From Raphanus sativus (taxonomy: Eukaryota; Streptophyta; Magnoliopsida; Brassicales; Brassicaceae), in assembly GCF_000801105.2 (NCBI RefSeq), contig NC_079517.1, forward strand, positions 18,919,579 to 18,983,578: a stretch of DNA of 64,000 bases, written 5' to 3'. This document shows positions 56,271 through 64,000 of the stretch, piece by piece. The number at the start of each line of letters is the position of its first letter. Positions within the stretch are counted from its first letter, which is position 1. A program made the position numbers and the translations under genes. The notes beneath the pieces are model-generated. The model was not told where the DNA came from, made no database searches, and saw only the letters and a list, made by a program, of their open reading frames with translations.

Positions 56271-56839
56271 TGTGAGGGATTAAACTCACCTCCTGGTTTT
56301 GAGATCAGGTTAAGATTAGGGAAAGATTAGGGAAAGATAACGTGGGCTGAATCCCGTAAGAACTTTGTAGAATAAATGAATGATTTATTGATATTTTTGT
56401 AAGAATTGTTTACAAGAGATGTTTATAACGTTTACAAGGAAAGTAATGAATTTGAGAGCTATTGCTTATGAATCGTAAGAATGCGGATCCTTTGATTATT
56501 GTTTGATGTCTTCTTTAAATAGCCTCAGGCTCCGTCGGTTACTACCAACAGGTTCCCGAGATCCTCTCCGTGATTTGAGGGATTTGTAACAGCTCCCCTT
56601 TGACCGGGTCCTGCGCCTATTTATTTGTCCACGAGCTACCTCTTTGACCGGGTCATGCGCCTATTTACTTGTCAACGAGCTGCCTCTTTTCCTTGACCTC
56701 TCTGATGAACATCTCCAGCACACAGCCTCCGGCTCTGCCTTAGCTGCTTTTGAGGATTTAATCCATGATGGGTCTATCGCAACCCGTTATCATTTCTTGT
56801 TGTTTATTACTAGCTAGAGGGTCATATTTGGGCCCAACA
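56271..56839 (-). repeat. E2 right (5') LTR
   Basis: 569 bp. It follows the primer site (CGGCGCCAAT at 56261-56270 on the plus strand) and ends CCCAACA next to target duplication ATCGG. Pairs with the LTR at 40315. Confidence 0.92.
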
Positions 56840-57037
56840 ATCGGTATTCTCCAATCCTCTCTCCCAATGATTTTGTCATGAAGAGATGAGGGCGGGTCTT
56901 GTTCAGGTCCCTGAGTGTCGTGACCTGATGTGTCTTGTTCAGGTCCCTGAGTGTCGTGACCTGATGTCTTATTGCCCCCGGAGATATTGGTCGGATTAGG
57001 TTCGAAGGAGTCTGAATTCTGAGGAATATCTCCAGTT

Positions 57038-57680
57038 CTAGGGGTTGTTCTCCGGAGTCTGGGTCGTTTCTTCAGATGCGATTTTAAAAGCAGAACGATT
57101 CCTGGTCCTGGCTGCGTGGACAGGTGAATCCGAGGTCTGGATCTTTGGGAACCAGTACGTTGTAAGAACTTGGGTTGCTACCGTCTGGGGGTAGCTACCT
57201 TCCGTTTGCTCTTTCGACTTGCTATCGATCTCAGCTTTGGTAGCTATGTCGATACTTGGCTTTTCGATTCCCTTTACGGGTATGATCCGTTTTACGAGGG
57301 GGTCTGATGTTGACGCTAAAGCAGCCAGCGCGTCTGCTGAGGAGTTCTCTCCTCGTGGGATCCTCGTTAGTTCAAATCTGTTGAACTGCCTAGTGAGGTT
57401 CCGGACAACGTCTAGGTATGCCCCCATTCTTTCGTCCCTTGTTTCATACTCGCCGTGGAACTGGCTAGCTACTAGCTGTGAATCACTATAAGCGTTCAGC
57501 TCTCGAATTCCGAGGCTTAGGGCGAGTTTTAATCCTCCAATTAATGCTTCGTATTCCGCCTCGTTATTAGAAGCGCTGAATCCGAGCCTGTAGGATTGTT
57601 GGATGGTTTCTCCTGCTGAGGAGGTCAGCCTCAGACTGATGCCGGAACCTAGTCTTGGCGAGGCTCGTCAATGTACAGAC
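57038..57680 (-). pseudogene. E1 second RNase H and linker
   Basis: Minus strand. YIDE-P replaces the expected YIDGAS: the Asp is kept but a missing G shifts the frame near 57670. NNEAEYEALI and YSDSQLVASQF follow with separate frame breaks, then PRGENSSADALAALAS in an open frame to 57038. About 43 bases present in E2 at the linker (near 51265-51310) are absent here. Confidence 0.78.
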
Positions 57681-57829
57681 TCCACTTCGGAGCTTCCGTT
57701 TCCAAGTCTAGTTGTTCGGAAGCTAGCTCGATTATGAAATTGGCAAGGACCTGAGCTTTTGCTGCTGCTCGAGGTCTATACTCGATATCGTATTCACTGA
57801 GCTCTATTGCCCATTTAGCAAATTGTCAT

Positions 57830-59150
57830 GATTGGCTAGGGCTGTGCAAAATTGTTCGCAATGGTTGTGAAGTCACTACGACGGGTGAGTGCGATTGGAA
57901 ATAAGGTCACAAATTTCTGGCAACTGTTACGACAGCTAGAGCAAGTTTTTCCATAGTAGGGTATCTAGTTTCGGCGTCTATCAGACTCTTGCTGGTATAA
58001 TAGACAGGTCTTTGCTCGTTTTTCTCTTCTCGTACCAGCACACCACTAACTGCAGCGGTTGTTACGGCGAGGTAAAGATATAGCGCTTCTCCCATACTGG
58101 TTTAGCCAGGCTCGGAGGTTCGGAGAAGTAAGCTTTCAATTGTTTGAAGGCTTCCTCGCACTTTTCGTCCCATAAGAACTTCTTATTATTTTTTAGAAGT
58201 TTGTAGAATGGGAGGCACTTATCGGTGGACCTGGATATGAATCGATTTAATGCTGCGATTCGTCCAGTCAATCTCTGTACCTCTCTGGTTGTCTTAGGTG
58301 ACGGCATTTCCAGAAAGGTAGCTATCTGTTTTGGGTTGGCTTCGATGCCTCTTTCGGTTACGAGGTAGCCGAGGAACTCGCTTGAAGGTACCCCGAAGAT
58401 GCACTTAGCAGGGTTGAGCTTCATATCGTATTTGTTGAGGATATCGAAGCATTCCCTAAGGTGGGAAATGTGGTTTTCTCCAATTGAGGATTTGACTAGC
58501 ATATCATCAATATAGACCTCCATGGTTTTCTCGAGCTGGCCAGCGAACATTTTATTCACTAGCCTTTGATAGGTAGCTCCTGCATTTTTTATACCGAATG
58601 GCATGACCTTACAGCAATAGGTCCCTCATTCAGTTATGAATGCAGTTTTCTCTTGATCGTCGGGATCCATCATGATTTGAATGTACCCTGAAAAGGCATC
58701 CATGAAGGACAGGAGCTGGTGGCCAGCAGTGGCCTCGACCAAACGATCGATGTGAGGTAACGGGAAGCTGTCTTTGGGACAAGCTTTATTTAGGTTGGTG
58801 AAATCTACGCAGATTTTCCATTTCCCGTTCTTCTTTTTTACAACTACTGGATTAGCTAGCTAGTCTGGGTAATGTACCTCACGAATGGACCCAGCTTTCA
58901 TAAGTCGGTCAACCTCGTTGTTAACAGCTTGAGCCTTTTCTAAGCCTAGCTTGCGACGCTTTTGTTTGATCGGTTTGAAAGTGGGGTCTACATTAAGCTT
59001 GTGAGTAGTGACGTCGGCGTTTATACCCTTCATGTCTCTGATGGTCCATGCAAAGGTTCCGACGTTGCTTTTTAGAAAGTCGATGAGCTCCTTCTTAGTC
59101 TCGAGAGGTAGCTCGGATCCGATACTCACTTGCTTTTCAGGATTTGAGTC
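57830..59150 (-). pseudogene. E1 reverse transcriptase and RNase H
   Basis: The RT N-terminal half is open from MSIGSELPLETKKELIDFL (59129) to TAG at 58860 (Trp codon of YPDWL). A TGA replaces Arg in ERGTYC (about 58628). The second half (MPFGIKNAGATYQ, YIDD in MEVYIDDMLVKSS) is open and retains the Gly lost in E2. It then hits the shared KPV/MGEA frameshift at about 58095 and the shared TGA after the QS codons near 57828. Confidence 0.88.
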
Positions 59151-59234
59151 GTCGATACTAACTTGCTCGGTGAGGTTCTTAGGAGGATCTCGAATATTAT
59201 GTTGTATCTCACGACCCTCCTGGATCTGTAATTG

Positions 59235-59654
59235 CTATCGAGGTGATTCTTTGAAAATTTCGAATCCTCCCAGGTAACAGATCCTGGAGATCTTTTGGTT
59301 ACCATGCACGGTAGATATCCCTTCAGGTGTCGGGAATTTCACACATTGGTGATAAGTTGAAGCTACTGCTTTCATCTTATGGATCCAAGGTCTTCCTAGG
59401 ATCGCGTGAAACGGGGAAGGTCTGTCGATGACTACGAAATTCATCATTTTCATGATTCCGCCAGCTATAATTGGGAGCTTAATAGTTCCCAATGAGGTAG
59501 ATGTTTCTCCGGAAAAACCTATGAGGCTAGCTTTCTGGTCGACGATTTCGTACTCATCTATTTCCATTCCCTTTAGGGTGTTATAGAAAATGAGGTCGAC
59601 GGAGCTCCCGGTGTCTACCATGAGCTTGGGTACTTCGTACCCTGCGATGTTCAG
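59235..59654 (-). pseudogene. E1 aspartic protease region
   Basis: The frame has LMVDTGSSVDLIFYNTLKG, MMNFVVIDRPSPFHAILGRPW and ends FKESPR at 59235. The active-site DTGSS is intact. It follows the gag frame with an overlap at the CCHC-distal basic segment. Confidence 0.85.
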
Positions 59655-59659
59655 GGTGA

Positions 59660-61835
59660 CGGGACATCGTCGTGAGGTCTGTCAAGGTTTGACGTCTCAC
59701 TTTCCCAAAAGGAGATCTTACTGTTCGACTCGGGGTTAGGAGGCTTGGATTGAGTGTTAGACACAGCCTTCCGTACATGACTTTTAATAGAATTAACGGA
59801 GTCTTGATACATATCGGATCCTCCGAGGATGTAGCCTACCCTTGAGCTGGAGCTCGATTGAGGTAGCGGTTTGCTCAGGAGGGCCTCGACTTGTAGGCTT
59901 TTTCCTTGGGGGAGCTTCCCGAGGACCATGTCGACTCTTTTCTTAGGAGCTGGGGGTGGTGACCTGGTCTCTTTTTCAGGAGACCTTTCTCGTTTCGGTG
60001 AGGTATCTCTGGGACCTCTTTTCTGGTAGGACTGTGGTTTCTTGAGGTCCAAGCCCTTTATTTCTCTGGCAGCAAATTTAACTGCCAGTTATCGTTGGAG
60101 GTCCCAACATTCCTCGGTTGCATGTCCTTTCCGATCATGGTAAAAGCAATGTTTGTTCTCATCATGTCCTTTTGACCAAGGGGTTTTATTTGCTGCGGCG
60201 ACAGGTTTTCCTTCCTTATCTTCCTCGATTGCATAGGAGTGTTCCCCCTGGGTCTGATTATTTCGAGAGTTCCCTTTTTATGAGGTCCTCTTGCTTCCGA
60301 GGTTTCGTTTTTCGAATGACTCTGGGATTTTTTGTGGAGTTTATCCAGTGCAGCTGTTTCCTCTTCCAGGTTAACATATCTGGAGGCTCTATGAAGAGCA
60401 TCGTCGATAGTTGGGGGAGGATTGAGCGTTAGCTCCGACCAAAGTTCTGATTTATACCAGAGACCTCTCCTGAGAGCCTCGATGGCAACTAGATCATTGG
60501 GATTCGAGAGCTTAGTTCTCACTGCTCTGAATTTTTCGATGTAGGCTCGTAGTGAGTCTCCAACTCCTTGTTTAATTTTCCAAAGGTCAGCCTCGGATGC
60601 TTGCTTTTAGGATGTGAGTCGAGTATTGCTTCATGAAGGCATTACTTAACTGGTCGAAACTGTCTATCGATTTTGGTTCAAGACCAGAGAACCATTCGAG
60701 GGCTGTTCCGACAAGGTTTTCGGCGAATGTCCTGCAGTAACCTGCATTGCATTCTTCTTTCGTGAAGTGAGCCTTCACGGTAGCTAGCCGAAAGGCTCTT
60801 AGATAGGCCTTCGGGTCCGAGGTCCCGTTGTATTCGGGGATCTTAATTTTTCGGGTATCTCTTACGTAACTGCTGGCAATTCTGTCAGTGAATAGAGTTC
60901 CACAGGTATCCTTAATCAAGCTCTCGATTTTGGGAGCTGAGCTCGTTGCCTTGTGGACTTGAGCTCCCAATTTTTGGAGAGTTGCGTGAGTTCGCTCCAT
61001 ATATCTGCGAATAGCCTCAGGTCCCTCTAAAGGAAGGACAGTCGGGTCATCATTAGGTACTTGACGAACAGGTCCCTGATGAAATCGTGTTCGATCATTC
61101 TCCCAATCGCTTGGTTGGCTGTCTTGCCCACCGGCCCTTGGTTATTTTGACGAGTCGGTTTGTGTGGCGAGCTGAAGGATCAGCATCCGTCCTTTCATCC
61201 GGATTCGTGTTTAGGTTTCTGGCCTGAAACGCCGGAGCTGATGTTCTGCCCCCAGACGGATTGAATACTCCTTCTCCCAACCTAGTGCTAGGTGGTGGAG
61301 GAGGTAAGCGAGCACTTCGACCAGTAACCTGATCGGATAAAGAGCTGGTTGATGCTAGGTTGCTTCCCATAGCGCTGGTGAGGGGTGGACTAAACATAGG
61401 CGTGGTCCTATCACGAGGCGTTTGGAAAGCAGGTCCCTGTTCTCCTGAACCAGTGTTATCAAGAGAAAAGTCTAGATGTCCTCGCAGGAACGAGGGGTCA
61501 GTTATTCGATCTCGGAAGGTAGCTCCCGAGCCCTGACGTTGCGGTGGTTGGGTTAATGCGGTTAGAGATCTAGTGACCTCTTCGAATCGTTGCTGCCGAG
61601 CGGCTAGCTGTTGCATTGTACGCTCACCTTCTTGAGCTTTTTCTACCAGCTGCATCATCATGCGGTGGATCTCAGAGAGCTGAGCCTCCGTCTGGTTCGG
61701 AGAAGGTTGGTGTTGAGGGGTAACGAGGGCTGGGCTCCCTGGATCGATCCCACTGGAGGTTCTCGTGTTGGCTGCTCCAGCACTGTTCATCGAGATACTG
61801 TTCACCGAGATACTGTTCATCGAGATACTGTTCAT
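59660..61835 (-). pseudogene. E1 gag
   Basis: Minus-strand frame 61835-61095 starts in the minisatellite (MNSISMNSISVNSISM). It keeps the segment LTALTQPPQRQGSGATF that E2 lost by the 17-bp deletion. The core continues in other frames: MERTHATLQKLGAQVHK, YLRAFRLATVKAHF, FAENLVGTALEWFSGLEPKS (61000-60587), ALRRGLWYKSELW and the knuckle region (60522-60058), then a basic tail (60052-59651). At least four frame breaks. Confidence 0.86.
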
Positions 61836-62018
61836 CGAGATACTGTTCTTCCAGTACTGTTCATCCGAGTACTGTTTATCGGGATACTGTTCATCGGGAT
61901 ACTGTTCATCGAGATACTGTTCATCGAGATACTGTTCACCGAGATACTGTTCATCGAGATATTGTTCTTCCAGTATTGTTCGTCCGAGTACTGTTCATCG
62001 GGATACTGTTCATCGGTT
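61787..62018 (-). repeat. 15-bp minisatellite at gag start, E1
   Basis: The same unit as in E2 (AACAGTATCTCGATG on the minus strand), about 15 copies including variants with GTG in place of ATG and shorter units. The E1 order of variants differs from both E2 arrays. Confidence 0.92.
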
Positions 62019-62087
62019 AGATGAATTTGTTGTCTGATCGACTGGATTCATCCTTAAGTTGGAGTAAGGGATTCCATTGTTTCTTCC

Positions 62088-62104
62088 CCACAGACGGCGC
62101 CAAT
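62088..62104 (-). other. Primer binding site, E1
   Basis: The minus strand reads ATTGGCGCCGTCTGTGG immediately after the 5' LTR end, identical to the E2 sites. Confidence 0.7.
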
Positions 62105-62670
62105 TGTGAGGGATTAAGCTCACCTCCTGATTTTAGGTCAGGTTAAGATTTAGGAAAAGGTTAGGGAAAGATAACGTGGGTTGAATCCCGTAAGAACTTA
62201 TAAGATGAATGATGATTTTATTGATTCTTGATAAGAATTGTTTACAAGGAATGTTTTTGAGATTACAAAGAGATAATATTATTTAAGAGCTAATGTGTAT
62301 GAATCGTAGAGAATGCGGATCCTTTGATTATTGTTTGATGTCTTCTTTAAATAGCCTCAGGCTCCGTCGGTTGCTACCAACAGGTTTCCGAGATCCTCTC
62401 CGTGATTTGAGGGATTTGTAACAGCTTCCCTTTGACCGGGTCCTGCGCTTATTTATTTGTCCACGAGCTACCTCTTTGACCGGGTCCTGCGCCTGTTTAC
62501 TTGTCAAGGAGCTGCCTCTTTTCCTTGACCTCTCTGATGAACATCTCTAGCTCACAGCCTCCGGATCTGACTTAGCTGTTTTTGAAGATTGAATTCATGA
62601 TGGGCCTTTCGCGGCCCGTTATCATTTCTTATTGTCTATCACTAGCTAGGGGGCATATTTGGGCCCAACA
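62105..62670 (-). repeat. E1 5' LTR
   Basis: 566 bp, ending CCCAACA next to GAGAT. It pairs with the LTR at 36679 by shared variants. Compared with that LTR it has about a dozen differences by eye, including small indels, so E1 is older than E2. Confidence 0.92.
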
Positions 62671-62888
62671 GAGATGAGCAACAACAATAGCCTCACATGG
62701 AAGAAAGGTAGAAAAAAAGCTATTACTTGTTTGAGATTTATCAAAAGAGAAAGTAGTCTCCATTCATTTTCTGTTATAGTTTCTGTTATAACAGTTACTC
62801 TTCATAGACTCAGAGTAAACCGAATCAACAGTATTAAATCGGAAATGAATTAACAACATTAACCAATCTAAACCGTACTCTTTCTTCA
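62671..62888. other. Continuation of the E1 target, possibly copia LTR
   Basis: Without E1, sequence ending ACACATG joins GAGATGAGCAACAACAATAG across the single GAGAT. The stretch next to the copia pol end (62889 leftward) is where the 3' LTR of that minus-strand element should be. A TGAAGAAAGAG start at about 62888 (minus) is plausible. No second LTR is in the window to prove it. Confidence 0.35.
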
Positions 62889-62899
62889 TACTTATACTC

Positions 62900-64000
62900 C
62901 TATAGACCCCTTCCAGATGGCATGTTTGGGGAAAGTAATGACATCTTGCTGAGAATATAATGGAAAGGACCCGGATGTAGAGTAAACAAATCCACTAGTT
63001 GATCCATTGTACGCACATGAAGAGTTTTGATCAGTCCAGAGATCACCTTGTCACGCACTTTGTGGCAGTCACGTTCAAGGTGTTTAATTCTTTCATGAAA
63101 AATCGGGTTATTGGTAATGTGGATCGCAGCAGTAGAGTTGCAGTAGAAGGAAACTGACTGGCATTGAGGACCATCAAACTCAGCCAAAAGATTAACCAAC
63201 CATTCGACTTCTTTAACTGCAAAACTCATTGCTTTGTATTCTGATTCCGCATAAGAACATGAGACAGTGTCTTGTTTCTTATATTTCCAAGAAATAAGAG
63301 AAGTCCCAAGGAACATACAGAAGCCTGAAGTAAAACGTCTCGTGTCTTTACAAGAACTCCAGTTAGCATCTGTAAACGCTATATTAGGATCAGATCATTC
63401 GTTGCAGAGAAGAAAAATCTGAGGCCTATAGTGCCTTTGAAATAGTGAAGAACCTTGTGAGCTGCACGAAGATGTGACTTCCTCGGAGCAGAGGTGAACT
63501 CAGAGCTTATTGATGGCGAAAGTAATATATGGTCTAGTGATAGTTAGATACATCAAACGACCAATCAACCTTCTGTAAGCTTCTGGTTCTTCCAATAATG
63601 GTTCATCACCATCTGAACGCAACTTAACATGATGATCCATAGGAATGGTTGAAGGTTTACAGGCAAGCAAGCCAGCATCTTCAAGTAATTCTATGGTGTA
63701 TTTCCTCTGACAAACAGATATTCTAGAACTTGAGCGAGCAATCTCAAGGCCAAAAAAATATTTCAAGGGGCCAAGATCACAAAGTTTGAAGAACTGCTTG
63801 AGATCTGTCTTTAGTTGCGTGACTTCATCATCATCATCATTAGAAGTGATTATAATATCATCAACGTATACTAGTACTGCAATGTACTTCCCATTGATGT
63901 TTATGTTGAACAGAGTATTATCCGTATATGATTTCTCAAAGTCAAGAGTCATCAATGTTGAACTGAACTTGAGAAACCATTAATGTGATGCTTGTTTTAA
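62900..64000 (-). pseudogene. copia pol fragment (RT-RNase H), runs off the edge
   Basis: The minus-strand frame 63955-63500 holds the second half of a copia RT: YIAVLVYVDDIIITSND (YVDD), FKLCDLGPLKYFFGLEIARS, then YRRLIGRLMYLTITRPYITF. It ends at a stop. After a broken stretch (63317-63499), RNase H continues: FLGTSLISWKYKKQDTVSCS, AESEYKAMSFAVKEVEWL and HITNNPIFHERIKHLERDCH, to PSGRGL at 62900. Frameshifts and stops show it is dead. It is a different copia family from the element at 32170-34871 (different RT wording and purine tract). Confidence 0.85.

Larger units (their letters stand above)
40315..56839 (-). mobile_element. E2: Tat-type element, tandem LTR-INT-LTR-INT-LTR
   Basis: Flanked by the 5-bp target duplication ATCGG (40310-40314 and 56840-56844). 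E1 sequence continues across the insertion exactly as in the uninterrupted copy at about 43735-43755. Outer LTRs are 40315-40883 and 56271-56839, 569 bp each and about 98% alike by eye. A third LTR starts at 49047 and runs into a 100-N gap, so two internal regions share three LTRs. The two internal regions are near-identical and share a TGA in RT and a 17-bp deletion in gag that E1 lacks. This fits one insertion later expanded by LTR-LTR recombination, though mis-assembly around the gap is possible. Confidence 0.85.
36679..62670 (-). mobile_element. E1: Ty3/gypsy Tat-type retrotransposon (outer)
   Basis: The outer LTRs (36679-37240 and 62105-62670) share diagnostic variants (TTAGGTCAGGTTAAGATTTAGG; GATTCTTGATAAG) that the inner LTRs lack. 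The whole is flanked by the 5-bp target duplication GAGAT (36674-36678 and 62671-62675). Coding is on the minus strand. Removing the insertion E2 (40315-56839 plus one duplicated ATCGG) leaves a roughly 9.46-kb element with gag, protease, RT, RNase H, second RNase H and integrase in order. The second RNase H marks the Tat lineage of Ty3/gypsy. Multiple stops and frameshifts make it non-autonomous. Confidence 0.9.

Overview
This window is plant nuclear DNA, most likely from a Brassicaceae genome (Brassica/Raphanus-like). The basis is long AT-rich spacers, split genes with GT-AG introns, several small Helitrons with Brassicaceae-type ends, and proteins resembling Arabidopsis families: REM-type B3, CYP71B, BBE-like and HIPP. 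There is no prokaryotic gene organisation.

Left part, 1-31.4 kb: four genes look intact. They are a two-B3-domain REM-like protein (4222-5473, +, 4 exons), a 500-aa CYP71B cytochrome P450 (9784-7919, -, 2 exons), an intronless secreted berberine-bridge-enzyme-like oxidoreductase (24445-26052, +) and a heavy-metal-associated isoprenylated protein (HIPP; 29449-31316, +, 3 exons). Between them lie decayed genes: a GET3/ArsA ATPase, an RPA-like OB-fold protein, a kinase tail, a LINE RNase H and an unidentified repeated-exon gene. Among these are many small transposons: a Stowaway-like MITE, four Helitrons, a Mutator-like foldback element with a 9-bp target duplication and telomere-like arms, a CACTA end split by a retro-insertion, a tRNA-derived SINE and a Harbinger remnant. 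One Helitron lies in HIPP intron 1. Another carries a promoter-plus-first-exon-like segment.

Right part, 31.4-64 kb: this is a retrotransposon nest. A Ty1/copia element (32170-34871) has 336-bp LTRs and 5-bp target duplications but has lost most of gag, protease and integrase. Next comes a large Ty3/gypsy Tat-type nest on the minus strand. The outer element E1 (36679-62670, TSD GAGAT) is interrupted by a second insertion of the same family, E2 (40315-56839, TSD ATCGG). E2 has the layout LTR-internal-LTR-internal-LTR and contains a 100-N assembly gap. E1 itself appears to sit in the 3' end or LTR of a minus-strand copia element that runs off the right edge.

The gypsy copies carry gag, DTGSS protease, a YIDD reverse transcriptase, two RNase H domains, integrase, a 15-bp minisatellite around the gag start, a 50-bp tandem array, and a plus-strand (antisense) open reading frame next to the 3' LTR. 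All three internal copies share the same disabling lesions, so the family was probably moved in trans. The most unusual items are the antisense ORF, the shared lesions, the start-codon-containing minisatellite and the telomere-armed Mutator-like element. I see no convincing wholly new biological system, and all family names come from reading motifs by eye.
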